Source of the DNA: Pseudoalteromonas rubra
GTDB taxonomy: Bacteria > Pseudomonadota > Gammaproteobacteria > Enterobacterales > Alteromonadaceae
Reading direction: 5' to 3'
DNA: 64,000 bases
Assembly: GCF_001482385.1 (NCBI RefSeq)
Contig: NZ_CP013611.1
Span: 3,038,001 to 3,102,000 of the forward strand
Below, in pieces: positions 1 to 13,292 of this stretch. The notes under the pieces are model-generated. The model made no database searches, was not told the DNA's origin, and was given only the letters and a program-made list of their open reading frames with translations. The position numbers and the translations under genes were made by a program. Numbering within the stretch: the stretch's first letter is position 1; each line of letters begins with the position of its first letter.

Positions 1-686
1 TCATCATCCATAAACGATAGCAGTCGATCACGGGTATTGATGAGGTCGACTTTGGCACCTAAGCCCTTAAATATAGACGCATACTCACAGCCAATGACCC
101 CGGCACCGTAAACCAGTACGCGCTGTGGGTTGTGCGTTAAACCTAAAATCGTATCACTGTCATAGACGCGTGGATGAGCGAAATCGACGCCAGGTGGACG
201 ATACGGGCGAGAACCCGTCGCAATGACGATGGTCTGCGCAGTAAGCAGTTCCTGTGACCCGTCATGATGTTGGACCCGGATTGTGTGTGCATCGACAAAA
301 GTCGCATCGCCCTGATAGAGGTGGATACGGTTGCGATCGTAGAAGCTTGAGCGCAGGCTTGACTGTTTGCTGATCACATTACTGGCATGATGCAGAATAT
401 CCTGAAACGTCAGGCGTTGTGGACGTTCGCTAAACCGAAACAGTGGATTCGATTTGTACTCAATCAAACGACTGACAGAGTGACGCAGTGCTTTAGAAGG
501 AATAGTTCCCCAATGCACGCAGCCACCCCCGACATCTTTTTGTCGCTCAATAACGGCGACTTTACGATTGCTTTTAGAGAGGTTCATGGCGGCCCCTTCA
601 CCGCCGGGGCCTGTACCAATGATAATCGCATCATATTGGTATGATGCGCTTTGACTGGGGGTTTTTGTGGCGGTTTTTTTACTCAC
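1..686 (-). CDS. sthA: Soluble pyridine nucleotide transhydrogenase, 3'-truncated by the window edge
   Basis: Cytosolic FAD flavoprotein that moves reducing equivalents between NADPH and NAD+. About 228 N-terminal residues are visible. The FAD-binding loop GTGPGGEG is at residues 24-31, followed by [18 protein letters not shown], where the SthA-type CVHWGT replaces the CxxxxC redox pair of lipoamide dehydrogenases. The NAD-binding [11 protein letters not shown] lies near residue 195. The start is a GTG at 684-686 preceded by AAGGTGAGG. The rest of the gene lies left of base 1. It follows the desaturase gene by 40 bp on the same strand; fabR is next to it, as in Escherichia coli. A 10-bp inverted repeat covers its ribosome binding site. 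Confidence 0.95.
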   Translation of the reverse strand, partial: MSKKTATKTPSQSASYQYDAIIIGTGPGGEGAAMNLSKSNRKVAVIERQKDVGGGCVHWGTIPSKALRHSVSRLIEYKSNPLFRFSERPQRLTFQDILHHASNVISKQSSLRSSFYDRNRIHLYQGDATFVDAHTIRVQHHDGSQELLTAQTIVIATGSRPYRPPGVDFAHPRVYDSDTILGLTHNPQRVLVYGAGVIGCEYASIFKGLGAKVDLINTRDRLLSFMDD

Positions 687-719
687 GGCCTCACCTTACA
701 TAATGACTTGTGAGGCCGT
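685..719 (-). promoter_or_regulatory. Inverted repeat covering the sthA ribosome binding site
   Basis: Two perfect 10-base arms, ACGGCCTCAC at 685-694 and GTGAGGCCGT at 710-719, are separated by 15 bases. On the minus-strand transcript the downstream arm contains the purine-rich ribosome binding site and the first two bases of the GTG start of sthA. No T-run follows, so it looks more like a translational control hairpin than an intrinsic terminator. A dyad bound by a protein is the alternative. Confidence 0.5.
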
Positions 720-726
720 TATTGGG

Positions 727-1860
727 TTAGCTGGTGGCGCCCTTTAACAACCTCGAGTTTAATGCCAGCCATGCCTGTTTTTGCGCTTCCCAGGCCTGTT
801 CCAGTTCTTGATACTGTTTTAACAGGGCTGATTGCTCGCATTGTTCGCGCATGGCATGCTTTTTCGTTTCCAGTACCTGCTTTTGCACGGCACAGAAGTG
901 CTGAAGCTTTTTCAGCAGTAAATCATACTCTTGTTGTAACAATGTAAGCTTATCCTGCGCCAAAGGCAATTTCGCCAGGGTAACTTTAGTCTTATTCAAT
1001 AAGGTTTCTGCTTTGGCTTTTTCGATCCGCTCAATCGGTGTTCGTTTCAGCTTGCTGGCCAGGCCTAGGTATGAAAGACCCCGGATCATCCACTTGGTTG
1101 GATCATAATGATACCAGCGAATACCGTTGCGATAATCGCTGGCAAAGATGTGGTGGAAATTGTGATAGCCTTCACCGTAGGTGAGCAACGCCAGAAAACC
1201 ATTGTCTCGTGCGGTGTTTTTCTCGGTGTAAGGGCGTTTTCCCCAGATGTGTGCTAGGGAGTTGATAAAGAAAGTAAAGTGTTGGCTGAGCACGAGCCGT
1301 AATACGCCGGCTAATAGTAGCATACCCAGGATGTCGCCCAGCATCAGACCCAGCAACAAGGGGATGCCGATATTGGTAAGTAGCACTAGCTTCAGGTAGT
1401 GCTTGTGTTGCCACATCACGATTTTGTTGCGTTGTAAATCGCGGGCATTGCTGTAGTCACCGTAATTATCTCCCTGGTAGTCTCTGAGCATCCAGCCGAT
1501 ATGGCTGTACCAGAAACCACGCGTTGCGGCATAGGGATCTTTGATTGGATCGTCGACCTGACCATGGTGAATGCGGTGGTCACTGCTCCAGTGCAACGCA
1601 CTATTTTGCAGCGCAAACGCGCCACCCAGGGCAAAGAAAACCTGAATAACAGGATGAACATCATAGGCTTTATGAGCCCACAGGCGATGATAGCCAGCAG
1701 TGATCGACATACCGGCGTAAAACATACATCCAACAAACGCAATCCAGTGCGTTGTGCTGTATCCATATTCGAACCCATACCAGGGGACTAGCGTTATAGC
1801 AGCAAGAAAGGACAGACTAAAGAACAAGACATTAGTCCACAACAAAGGCGGTTTTTTCAT
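727..1860 (-). CDS. Acyl desaturase (delta-9 type, membrane di-iron)
   Basis: 377-residue integral membrane desaturase that introduces a double bond into acyl chains, probably acyl-CoA. All three histidine clusters are present: HRLWAH near residue 59, HRIHH near 95 and HNFHH near 235. Hydrophobic segments flank them. The C-terminal 90 residues are Leu, Lys and Gln rich and look coiled-coil. The ATG at 1858-1860 lies 12 bp inside a FabR-type operator, and the repressor gene fabR is divergent. This arrangement matches the DesT/FabR-controlled desaturases that adjust membrane unsaturation. The enzyme class is firm; substrate and regiospecificity are inferred. Confidence 0.92.
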   Translation of the reverse strand: MKKPPLLWTNVLFFSLSFLAAITLVPWYGFEYGYSTTHWIAFVGCMFYAGMSITAGYHRLWAHKAYDVHPVIQVFFALGGAFALQNSALHWSSDHRIHHGQVDDPIKDPYAATRGFWYSHIGWMLRDYQGDNYGDYSNARDLQRNKIVMWQHKHYLKLVLLTNIGIPLLLGLMLGDILGMLLLAGVLRLVLSQHFTFFINSLAHIWGKRPYTEKNTARDNGFLALLTYGEGYHNFHHIFASDYRNGIRWYHYDPTKWMIRGLSYLGLASKLKRTPIERIEKAKAETLLNKTKVTLAKLPLAQDKLTLLQQEYDLLLKKLQHFCAVQKQVLETKKHAMREQCEQSALLKQYQELEQAWEAQKQAWLALNSRLLKGATS

Positions 1861-1872
1861 TATTTAAATCTC

Positions 1873-1890
1873 AGCGTACACTTGTACGCT
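1873..1890. promoter_or_regulatory. FabR (DesT-like) operator
   Basis: The sequence AGCGTACACTTGTACGCT is a perfect 8+8 palindrome around a central CT. It matches the known FabR/DesT type of operator (AGCGTACA half-sites). It lies between the divergent desaturase and fabR genes, 13 bp before the desaturase ATG, so it most likely mediates repression of the desaturase and perhaps autoregulation of fabR. No second copy was seen in the window. Confidence 0.85.
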
Positions 1891-1974
1891 AAAATAGTAT
1901 TTCAAACTTGCGCCGTCAAGTATTAGACTCCCACTATTGTCGATCTGAGCCAATAAATTATAGGAATTGCGTCC

Positions 1975-2619
1975 ATGTCAGGTGTTCGTGCCCAGCAAAA
2001 ACAAAAAACGCGCCAGGCGTTGATAGAGGCAGCGTTTAATCAGCTCAGTGCTGAGCATAGCTTTACCAACCTCAGTTTACGTGAAGTTGCCCGTGAGGCG
2101 GGGATCGCGCCTACCTCCTTTTATCGCCACTTTAAAGACATGAATGAGCTGGGGCTGACAATGGTGGATGAAGCCGGCCTGACCTTGCGTCAGCTGATGC
2201 GTCAGGCTCGACGCAGAATTGCTAAGGGGGGCGGAAGCGTGATCCACACTTCAGTACTCACCTTTATGGAATTCATAGAAACCTCCAGCAACCAGTTTCG
2301 ATTGTTATTACGTGAACGCTCTGGCACGTCTCCGGCGTTCAGGGCTGCTGTCGCCAGAGAGATCAAACATTTCATCTTGGAGTTGTCTCATTATTTGGAG
2401 ACCGAAACGCCTTGTGATGCCAATCATGCATACATGCAGGCGGAGGCGATGGTGACCTTGGTGTTTAGTTCCGGCGCGGAGGCATTAGATCAGGATGCAC
2501 AGCAGCGAGCAGAGTTGACCGAGCGGTTGATCTGGCAACTCAGATATATCGTTAAAGGGGCGTCGGGTTATCAAAAAGAGAGTCAGATACAGGCTGCCAC
2601 CAAAGCATCGGGTCAGTAG
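1975..2619 (+). CDS. fabR: TetR-family repressor FabR of unsaturated fatty acid genes
   Basis: 214-residue TetR regulator. The N-terminal helix-turn-helix occupies about residues 10-57, with the signature [20 protein letters not shown], close to FabR of E. coli. The C-terminal part (residues 70-200) is the helical ligand domain, which in FabR senses the saturated to unsaturated acyl thioester ratio. TAGGAATT precedes the ATG. The gene is divergent from the desaturase across a perfect FabR palindrome, so target and regulator are adjacent. The C-terminal tail, rich in Gln and Lys, extends slightly beyond the usual domain. Confidence 0.93.
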   Translation: MSGVRAQQKQKTRQALIEAAFNQLSAEHSFTNLSLREVAREAGIAPTSFYRHFKDMNELGLTMVDEAGLTLRQLMRQARRRIAKGGGSVIHTSVLTFMEFIETSSNQFRLLLRERSGTSPAFRAAVAREIKHFILELSHYLETETPCDANHAYMQAEAMVTLVFSSGAEALDQDAQQRAELTERLIWQLRYIVKGASGYQKESQIQAATKASGQ

Positions 2620-2692
2620 CCTGATCAGGCTTAATGGCATGATATAATCAGATTTAAACCGCTTTAATACGACATCACAAGGATAGCGCAGT

Positions 2693-3274
2693 ATGCTACT
2701 TATGATAGACAATTATGATTCTTTTACGTTCAATTTGGTGCAATATTTTCAACGTCTTGATCAGGAAGTTGTGGTGCATCGTAATGATGCGCTATCGATC
2801 TCTGACATTCGTGCACTTAACCCGGATCATATTGTGATTTCTCCTGGCCCCTGTTCGCCTAATGAAGCGGGTGTGTCCCTGTCGGTTGTTGATGCATTTC
2901 AGGGGCTAATTCCCATTCTGGGCATCTGCCTGGGTCACCAGACAATTGCTCAGGCACTGGGAGCACGCGTCGTACGTGCCAGGCAAGTCATGCATGGTAA
3001 AACCTCAACGCTGGTGCATAATCAGCGGGGCTCATTCAAAGGGTTACCTGCACGCTTTGAGGTCTGTCGGTACCACTCTTTGGTTGTACAACAAGCGAGT
3101 CTACCAGACTCCCTAGAGGTGACAGCCTGGACGCAAAATAGTTCGGGTGAACTAGATGAAATCATGGGCTTATGCCATACTGAGCGGGCGTTGGAAGGTG
3201 TCCAATTTCATCCTGAGGCCATTCTGACCGAGCATGGTCTGCGGCTACTTGATAACTTTATAAGTCGCTTCTAA
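2693..3274 (+). CDS. pabA: Aminodeoxychorismate synthase glutamine amidotransferase subunit
   Basis: 193-residue class I glutamine amidotransferase that supplies ammonia to PabB (folate pathway) or, if shared, to anthranilate synthase. The catalytic triad is visible: Cys79 in GICLGHQ, with His173 and Glu175 in QFHPEA. Length is normal for PabA/TrpG. Its place close upstream of astC/argD is the common pabA position in Vibrio and Pseudoalteromonas and favours pabA over trpG; no trpE or other trp gene is near. A role in both pathways cannot be excluded from sequence. Confidence 0.9.
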   Translation: MLLMIDNYDSFTFNLVQYFQRLDQEVVVHRNDALSISDIRALNPDHIVISPGPCSPNEAGVSLSVVDAFQGLIPILGICLGHQTIAQALGARVVRARQVMHGKTSTLVHNQRGSFKGLPARFEVCRYHSLVVQQASLPDSLEVTAWTQNSSGELDEIMGLCHTERALEGVQFHPEAILTEHGLRLLDNFISRF

Positions 3275-3319
3275 CCTTAGAAAAGTAACCCCCGACAATA
3301 CCGGAAAAGAACATAATTG

Positions 3320-4495
3320 ATGACTGATGACATTAGGCAACTTAGGATCGCACAAGCGCTGGCTGAGCGTGCTCATGATGTACTAATTAGCCATAACTTT
3401 GCGCAGCAGCAGATTGGCTACATTCATACCTTTGATATGAATTTTGGCGAACGGATACCTCAACGTACTATGCTTGAGGTAGAGCTTGCTGCGGCCGCCA
3501 AACGTCAGGAGCGCAGTACCAGTCATCATAAATACATTGCCAAAGCCAGTACACATCTGCATCAGGTCATCGAAGCTGCCATTAATACCCAGCTGGAAGA
3601 TTTGGAGACTATCTATCATGAAGTGGTGGGTATTCAGGAGGCCGTGCCAACGGTGTTAGACATTCTGGCTGTGAAGTCGGCATCAGTCGGGCGCTTGGAG
3701 CCATTGGTTAACGACTTGTCCTGGATGGGCCGAGATTTGGTGTCTTTGGTGAATCTCCCTCAGTATCGTAAAAAGAGCGAGAAAGGCACAGCGGTGAAGG
3801 TGGATACGCCAGCATTGGCATTACGATATCTGGGACTGGAAAACCTGCAAATGGTGATCCCCACATTTGCCGTGCGTCATTGGATGCCTCACTCAACCGA
3901 ACCTTTTCCATTATTAAAGCGCAAGTTGCGTGATATGAGCATGGCAACCTCCATTGCGGCTAAAACCCTGGCTCCGCTGTATGGCGTAAAAGAGCAGCAT
4001 GCATTTACGCTGGGGATGTTGTTGGATGTTGGCAAAATAGCCCTGACGCGATTATATTTGCGCACTTTTGAGCGGGTCTGGCAAGGTAAGGTAAAGATTG
4101 CCCGTGACAAAAAACAAAAAGACTTGCATACCGCTCTGGTTGGTCTGGAGCCTGATCCGCTGTTCCTGCGTAACTTACTGCTGGAGCACTCTGCTACCGT
4201 GTCTCAGTATCTGATTGAACGGATGGAGTTTCGTTATTTGCCGTTTAATGCCGCGATTGAAGAGTTTGCGCAAAGCTATCTGCCAAAGGCGAATAATCAT
4301 GCTGCCGATCAATTACCACTCACTCAGGTGGTGCGTAAAGCGTATTGCTATGCACAGTATCAGGTCCTAAAAGACACCCATTTATTAGAAGCGGATGAAG
4401 CCAAAGATTGGCTTGCCTTCAATCAACTCACTCGCGAAGAGCAAGATCTGCTGTCAAAAACAGCACTGCAAAGCCTACAATTGACTATCCTGTAA
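3320..4495 (+). CDS. HDOD domain protein
   Basis: 391 residues. The central part, roughly residues 110-330, resembles the HDOD domain, a non-catalytic HD-related fold found in bacterial signalling proteins. It includes AVPTVLDILAVKS, the segment ALRYLGLENLQMVIP, and an HAFTLGMLLDVGKIAL helix. The N-terminal 100 residues have no recognisable domain. A TTG lies in frame one codon earlier, but the ATG at 3320 fits better with the upstream GGAAAAG. It stands alone between pabA and the ast genes. HDOD proteins often act with c-di-GMP or chemotaxis systems; nothing here shows which. Confidence 0.75.
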   Translation: MTDDIRQLRIAQALAERAHDVLISHNFAQQQIGYIHTFDMNFGERIPQRTMLEVELAAAAKRQERSTSHHKYIAKASTHLHQVIEAAINTQLEDLETIYHEVVGIQEAVPTVLDILAVKSASVGRLEPLVNDLSWMGRDLVSLVNLPQYRKKSEKGTAVKVDTPALALRYLGLENLQMVIPTFAVRHWMPHSTEPFPLLKRKLRDMSMATSIAAKTLAPLYGVKEQHAFTLGMLLDVGKIALTRLYLRTFERVWQGKVKIARDKKQKDLHTALVGLEPDPLFLRNLLLEHSATVSQYLIERMEFRYLPFNAAIEEFAQSYLPKANNHAADQLPLTQVVRKAYCYAQYQVLKDTHLLEADEAKDWLAFNQLTREEQDLLSKTALQSLQLTIL

Positions 4496-6029
<1,534 letters not shown>

Positions 6030-6105
6030 TTTCAGTCGGTGACATGTGGGTCGCACCTGTGTGTGCGACTCAGCTATCTATATTTTTTGAGGAGTAAGCG
6101 GGCTC

Positions 6106-8620
<2,515 letters not shown>

Positions 8621-8691
8621 AATCCTAAATGGTGAGATTCCCCTTTATTACTAAGGTGGATTACCGTTAGATTCTCACTCTTTAGTATTGG

Positions 8692-8728
8692 AAAAAGCAG
8701 CCTTGCGTAAAACTTGGCTGCTTTTTTG
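8692..8728 (+). terminator. Intrinsic terminator after astD
   Basis: AAGCAGCC and GGCTGCTT form an 8-bp stem around a 13-base loop, preceded by an A-run and followed by TTTTTTG. It closes the astCAD transcript. Confidence 0.85.
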
Positions 8729-8817
8729 TTGGTCAGTAAATATCAAAAGTAGCAATCAAAACTAGTTTCTGCTTAAATCAATAGGAGATGTCATTGATAC
8801 ATTCAGGTGGGCAATAT

Positions 8818-9156
8818 ATGGTTTTAGATAAACAAGGATACGATGAGTTAGTCATGTACCTAACGCAACACTTAGCCTTGTTTGAGAAGCCGGGTGTGGT
8901 GAAAGCCAATGCACCTAAGGTGTTGGAGTTAATAGAAGATGTGATTGCTGAGCACGTGATCCGCCTCTGTGAGCAACAGACCGGATTGACGACCGAACAA
9001 CGTAGCCTGATTGTCAGAGAAGTTGACGGCATTGTGTATGATTTGCAGGAAGTACTCTCCAGCGTCACTGAGCAACGTGTAACCGAAGAGCAACGAGAAT
9101 TTATTGAAGAATTTGCCGGGTTAGTGAAAAACCTGTTCGATAATGCAATTAACTGA
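8818..9156 (+). CDS. DUF3802-like conserved protein of unknown function
   Basis: 112 residues, acidic and helical, without signal peptide or membrane segment. It resembles, from memory, the DUF3802 family of Vibrio, Shewanella and Pseudoalteromonas, especially the C-terminal EEQREFIEEFAGLVKNLFD. The ATG at 8818 is 7 bp after AGGTGG and matches the family length. An upstream ATG at 8788 abuts its own AGGAG too closely, and a TTG at 8794 is a possible alternative start. It has its own terminator hairpin. Function is unknown. Confidence 0.75.
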   Translation: MVLDKQGYDELVMYLTQHLALFEKPGVVKANAPKVLELIEDVIAEHVIRLCEQQTGLTTEQRSLIVREVDGIVYDLQEVLSSVTEQRVTEEQREFIEEFAGLVKNLFDNAIN

Positions 9157-9183
9157 CGCTGTTTTGGTTGTCAGGAATTAACG

Positions 9184-9209
9184 ATAACACCGCCTTATGG
9201 CGGTGTTAT
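9184..9209 (+). terminator. Hairpin after the DUF3802-like gene
   Basis: Perfect 11-bp stem ATAACACCGCC / GGCGGTGTTAT around a TTAT loop, followed by TAGTTTTAGG. The T-run is weak, but the position 27 bp after the stop codon suits a terminator. Confidence 0.7.
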
Positions 9210-9238
9210 TAGTTTTAGGAACTAGAGGAATAATAAAC

Positions 9239-9652
9239 ATGCAAGCAAGTGTGAAGTGGGTTGACGGCGATACCTTTATTGGGCGATCTCATTCTGGTCA
9301 TAATGTGGTTTTTGATACCGGTGCTGACAGTGCTGCACCCAGCCCGATGGAAATGGTGTTGATGTCAGCTGGTTGCTGCTCATCGGTGGATGTGGTGAGT
9401 ATCCTGAAAAAAGCCAAACAGGATGTCAGTGATGTCACTGTGGAACTGACGGCAGAGCGCGCTGAGAGCGCACCTAGAGTATTTACAAAGATCAATCTAC
9501 ACTTTGTAGTGACTGGCAATAATGTGTCTGAAAAGCACCTGGCACGGGCCGTACAATTGTCTGCCGAGAAGTACTGTTCTGTGGCCTTAATGCTTGAAAA
9601 AGCAGTAGAAATTACCCATAGCCATGAGGTGGTTGAAAACAGCGCAAAATAG
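9239..9652 (+). CDS. OsmC family protein (YhfA-like)
   Basis: 137 residues of the OsmC/Ohr fold. Two conserved cysteine positions are present: Cys46/Cys47 in MSAGCCSSVDV and Cys113 in KYCSVALML, which in OsmC and Ohr reduce organic peroxides. The small size and the sequence PSPMEMVLMSAGCCSSVDV fit the YhfA subgroup, whose physiological substrate is unknown. The ATG at 9239 after AGAGGAA is chosen over an upstream start that would overlap the preceding terminator. It stands just upstream of speD. Confidence 0.88.
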   Translation: MQASVKWVDGDTFIGRSHSGHNVVFDTGADSAAPSPMEMVLMSAGCCSSVDVVSILKKAKQDVSDVTVELTAERAESAPRVFTKINLHFVVTGNNVSEKHLARAVQLSAEKYCSVALMLEKAVEITHSHEVVENSAK

Positions 9653-9738
9653 TGCTTTTTCGAGACGCTATTTTCGTATAAAATCCGCGAACTTTTATTT
9701 CTGCAGCGCAGATTTTCACGTTTTAAGGTGGGTCTATC

Positions 9739-10542
9739 GTGAACAAGCCCTTTGATAAAATTAAACTCCATGGCTTTAACAACTTAACTAAGAGTTTAAG
9801 CTTTAGTATCTATGATATTTGCTATGCAAAGACCGAGCAGCAGCGAAAAGAATATCTGGAATACATCGATGAACAGTACAGTGCTGACCGTCTGACCGAC
9901 ATTCTGCGCGATGTTGTCGATATCATTGGTGCCAATGTACTGAATATTGCGCGTCAGGATTATGATCCTCAGGGGGCGAGTGTCACCATTCTGGTATCAG
10001 AAGAGCCAGTAGAACAACAGACATTTGACAGCAATGAAGCGCCTGGTCCGTTACCGGATTCGGTTGTTGCGCACCTGGATAAAAGCCATATCTGTGTACA
10101 CACCTATCCTGAAGCACACCCGCACGATGGTATTTGTACATTCCGTGCTGATATCGAAGTATCGACTTGTGGCATTATTTCTCCGCTGAAGGCGCTCAAC
10201 TTCCTGATCCATAAGCTGGAATCAGATGTCGTGACCATAGATTATCGTGTACGTGGTTTTACACGTGACGTGAACGGCGTAAAACACTACATAGATCATG
10301 CGATCCACTCTATCCAGAATTATATGACGGAAGACACCAAAGAGGCATATCACATGGTGGATGTGAATGTGTACCAGGAAAACCTGTTCCACACCAAGAT
10401 GATGCTAAAAGAAACCGATCTCAATACCTATTTATTCGGCATCACAACCGATGATCTGGATGCAGGTGAGGAAGAGCAGATCCGAGAGCGTCTGAATCGT
10501 GAGATCCAGGAAGTGTTCTACGGTCGCAACCTGCCGGAATAA
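9739..10542 (+). CDS. speD: S-adenosylmethionine decarboxylase proenzyme
   Basis: 267 residues, close to the 264 of E. coli SpeD. It makes decarboxylated SAM, the aminopropyl donor for spermidine. The proenzyme cleaves itself between Lys115 and Ser116 in [12 protein letters not shown], generating the pyruvoyl cofactor from the serine. [15 protein letters not shown] and [10 protein letters not shown] are family motifs. The start is GTG after AAGGTGGG. No speE lies in the window, so spermidine synthase must be elsewhere or another route is used. Confidence 0.95.
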   Translation: MNKPFDKIKLHGFNNLTKSLSFSIYDICYAKTEQQRKEYLEYIDEQYSADRLTDILRDVVDIIGANVLNIARQDYDPQGASVTILVSEEPVEQQTFDSNEAPGPLPDSVVAHLDKSHICVHTYPEAHPHDGICTFRADIEVSTCGIISPLKALNFLIHKLESDVVTIDYRVRGFTRDVNGVKHYIDHAIHSIQNYMTEDTKEAYHMVDVNVYQENLFHTKMMLKETDLNTYLFGITTDDLDAGEEEQIRERLNREIQEVFYGRNLPE

Positions 10543-10568
10543 TGACTTGATATTATTCGTTTGGAATA

Positions 10569-10600
10569 TAAAAAAGGCGCTCATCGAGCGCCTTTTTTAT
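10569..10600. terminator. Bidirectional terminator between speD and the TonB receptor gene
   Basis: GGCGCTC and GAGCGCC form a 7-bp stem around AT, flanked by an A-run on the left and a T-run on the right. It sits between two convergent genes and works on either strand. Confidence 0.88.
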
Positions 10601-10605
10601 TAGGT

Positions 10606-12699
10606 TTACAGATCGTATGTGAATGTCAGGCCAAATACCCGAGGCTCACCGTACTGAACATAGTTTCGCGCCGTGTAGCCATCACGTGGATCATTACCAA
10701 AGTAAAACCCTCTGACTGGCACGTCACGATCGGCCAGATTACGTCCCCAGGCAGTCAATGACCACTGTTCACCATAATAACTCACACTGGCATTGATCAG
10801 GTTTTGGCTCGGAGCCTGCTCATTGTGGCTGTCCGAGAAGAAATAATCATCTTTTCCTTCCAGGCCCAGTGTTACCACTAGGTTTTCCAGAATGCTGTAG
10901 TCTGCTGCGAATGCATATTGATATTTGGGTGCCTGTGCTTGTTCACGGCCATCGACGTTATCACCTGATGTGGTGATAAAGTCTTCAATTTTAGTATCGA
11001 GATAACCCAGGCTGTAGTTTAGCGTCAGCCGATCTGTGATCAGACGCTGACCTTCGATTTCCAGACCGTAGTTCTCACCTTTACCTGCATTACTGATGAA
11101 GCCCGCAAATTGCACACCATCAATTTGCCATTGCTTAAGCTGCATGTCTTCGCGCTCCATATAGAAGGCTGTGACGGCAAGTGTGTGCTTTTTATCTTCA
11201 GATTGGCCTTTCACACCGAATTCAGCATTCCACAGGTATTCGGGTTCAAAGGAGAACGCAGAAGCGGGGATATTGAAGCCTTCATCTTTCGCTTTTGCCA
11301 GTGCTTCACCATTGGCACCACCAACTTTATAGCCGCGGCTCAGGCTGGTGTAGATCATGGTACGTGGCACCACCTGATACTCCAGAGCCAGCTTACCGCC
11401 CATCATAGTCTCATCCTGATCTATGGTGAAGCCGTTAGTATCTGTGTATTCACTGTCATAGCGCTCAACTCGTAGCCCGGTGATCAAGCGGGTCTGTTCA
11501 TTCAGATGCGTAACTTTCTGGCCAAATAGCGCCTGGCTGGATACATCATAGCTGGAGTGAAAATCAGTGTTTAACCAAGTGTATTGGCGAGTCAGGTCAA
11601 CGTCACGACGCTGCGCGTAGGCACCCACAACCCAGTCGCCTTGTTTATCTTTGAGTTTCACTTCAAGACTGCCGCGTTCATGATCGCGCAGGTACTTGTC
11701 GAAGCTGACATAGTGATCTGGGTGTAACCCGGCGGCGCACAGCTGAGGTTGGGTTGCATCATGGCAAGTCCAATCCTCATCGTAGCTATACTCAGTATCC
11801 GCTTGTAACCCCGTACCCTGGACTTCTACATCAAAGGCGCTCAGTCCAGTGTACAGTGCACTGAGTGCAAAGGCATCACTGTTTTGTGTGTCTTTACCTG
11901 GCTGGTTGGCTACGCTATTACGTGTATTATCCAAAGTGAATCCATCGTAGCCGTTATCAATATCAATGTGGTGCACAGCCAGACTCACAGTCAGTGTGTC
12001 TGTAAGCTGGCTGTTTAGTTTAAAACGTGCCAGTCGTTCCTGTTGATCCTGAGTCGGCTTATTCAGATACAGGTTATCGACATACCCGTCAGAGCCACGC
12101 TGATACAGACTGACACGGGCGGCCGTATTGTCTGTTAATCCGGTACCCGCAGCTAGGCCCGCTTCGTAGCTGTTATAATTCCCTGCGCCGACGCGCAGTT
12201 TAAGCGCAGTATCTTGAGTGGGTGCATGAGATTGAAGATCGATGATCCCGCCCATTGCATCGGCACCAAAGCGTGTGCCCTGCGGGCCGCGATATAGGGT
12301 GACCTGATCAATGTCGAATAGCAGAGCACTGCCACCCAGGCCAGAGTAATTAATACCATCGACCAGCATGCCAACACTGGGGGTGATTGGGTCGACAAAC
12401 TGAGAGCGCAGGCCCACTCCGCGGATTTGTACAAAGCGGCCACGTGATGCCCCAGCGGTAAAGTTAACATTGGCTGTGCTGTTCAGTAGCTCATCGAGGT
12501 AACTGGCACCGCGGTGGGTCATTTCTACTTCACCCATCACGCTTGCACTGGCACTCAACGTTTGCAGAGATTCTGTTTGGAAGTCGCCGGTGACTTCAAT
12601 GGTTTCAAGGGGCGCGGCAGTGCGTGATTCGTCAGCCACGGCTTGGTATGACAGGGCAGCCAACAGGCTGGTGCTAAGCAGAGAAAGTTTAAGCTTCAT
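10606..12699 (-). CDS. TonB-dependent outer membrane receptor
   Basis: 697-residue outer membrane receptor. Residues 1-22 form a signal peptide ending AVA, a TonB box ETIEVTG lies at 32-38, the plug domain spans about 45-155 (GVGLRSQFVDPITPSVGMLVDG, LYRGPQGTRFGADAMGG), and the remainder is a 22-strand beta barrel ending in TFTYDL. The plug and barrel resemble receptors often annotated as siderophore or generic TonB receptors; the ligand is not evident. It is monocistronic, and no Fur-box-like palindrome stands out upstream. Confidence 0.92.
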   Translation of the reverse strand: MKLKLSLLSTSLLAALSYQAVADESRTAAPLETIEVTGDFQTESLQTLSASASVMGEVEMTHRGASYLDELLNSTANVNFTAGASRGRFVQIRGVGLRSQFVDPITPSVGMLVDGINYSGLGGSALLFDIDQVTLYRGPQGTRFGADAMGGIIDLQSHAPTQDTALKLRVGAGNYNSYEAGLAAGTGLTDNTAARVSLYQRGSDGYVDNLYLNKPTQDQQERLARFKLNSQLTDTLTVSLAVHHIDIDNGYDGFTLDNTRNSVANQPGKDTQNSDAFALSALYTGLSAFDVEVQGTGLQADTEYSYDEDWTCHDATQPQLCAAGLHPDHYVSFDKYLRDHERGSLEVKLKDKQGDWVVGAYAQRRDVDLTRQYTWLNTDFHSSYDVSSQALFGQKVTHLNEQTRLITGLRVERYDSEYTDTNGFTIDQDETMMGGKLALEYQVVPRTMIYTSLSRGYKVGGANGEALAKAKDEGFNIPASAFSFEPEYLWNAEFGVKGQSEDKKHTLAVTAFYMEREDMQLKQWQIDGVQFAGFISNAGKGENYGLEIEGQRLITDRLTLNYSLGYLDTKIEDFITTSGDNVDGREQAQAPKYQYAFAADYSILENLVVTLGLEGKDDYFFSDSHNEQAPSQNLINASVSYYGEQWSLTAWGRNLADRDVPVRGFYFGNDPRDGYTARNYVQYGEPRVFGLTFTYDL

Positions 12700-12804
12700 G
12701 TCTTATCTTGTTCCATTTTTGATTGCGCACAGTGTAGCAAAAGCCCGACCAGTTAACAGTTAATATGTGTTATAAATTCGGCAACTTAGTGAAGAGGAAA
12801 AGCC

Positions 12805-13194
12805 ATGACATTTAAGCTTGATTTCAAAGTCAGGGATTACGAATGTGACTTACAGGGCATTGTGAATAACAGTGTTTATTTTAATTATCTGGAACACGCG
12901 AGGCATGAATTTTTGATAGCCAATGGTATCGATTTCGCCGCGCTGGCTGAGCAAAAAATCAATCTGGTGGTGATCCGCTCTGAAATGAATTATAAAGATT
13001 CGTTGAAGCCAGGTGATGCTTTTTACGTAGAAGTCGAAACATTGCGCGTCAGTAAACTGAAGTTCGCATTTGTTCAGCGCATTATCCGTACCCAAGACGA
13101 TAAACTCATGCTGGATGCCGTTGTTACTGGCACATCGGTGAATGAACGTGGTCGTCCGTTCCTACCTCAGGAAATTGATCAGCTTTTCGGCTGA
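12805..13194 (+). CDS. Hotdog-fold acyl-CoA thioesterase (YbgC/FadM-like)
   Basis: 129 residues, single hotdog domain. The signature DLQGIVNNSVYFNYLEHARHEFL near residue 15-38 corresponds to the 4-hydroxybenzoyl-CoA thioesterase family active site, although the usual aspartate of DxxGHVNN-type motifs is shifted to D15 in YECDLQGIV. GAGGAA lies before the ATG. It is divergent from the TonB receptor gene and separated from the next gene by a terminator. The acyl substrate is unknown; a housekeeping thioesterase is likely. Confidence 0.88.
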   Translation: MTFKLDFKVRDYECDLQGIVNNSVYFNYLEHARHEFLIANGIDFAALAEQKINLVVIRSEMNYKDSLKPGDAFYVEVETLRVSKLKFAFVQRIIRTQDDKLMLDAVVTGTSVNERGRPFLPQEIDQLFG

Positions 13195-13204
13195 TTTTTT
13201 TACT

Positions 13205-13240
13205 AAAAAGGCAGAAAATTACAGATTTTTACTGCCTTTT
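13205..13240 (+). terminator. Terminator after the thioesterase gene
   Basis: AAAAGGCAG at 13206-13214 and CTGCCTTTT at 13232-13240 pair across a 17-base AT-rich loop that can itself pair in part. A T-rich tail follows within the stem arm. Confidence 0.7.
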
Positions 13241-13292
13241 CCATACCGCCTGACGTTATAATATTAATCATATTTTAAGCGGTTGGTTTACC

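Noticed and set aside
387..644. Open frame on the plus strand (85 residues) opposite sthA
   Set aside because: It lies inside sthA on the other strand, has no ribosome binding site, and the sthA frame carries clear motifs.
2485..2712. Minus-strand frame opposite the fabR end and pabA start
   Set aside because: Shadow of fabR with no start signal or family resemblance.
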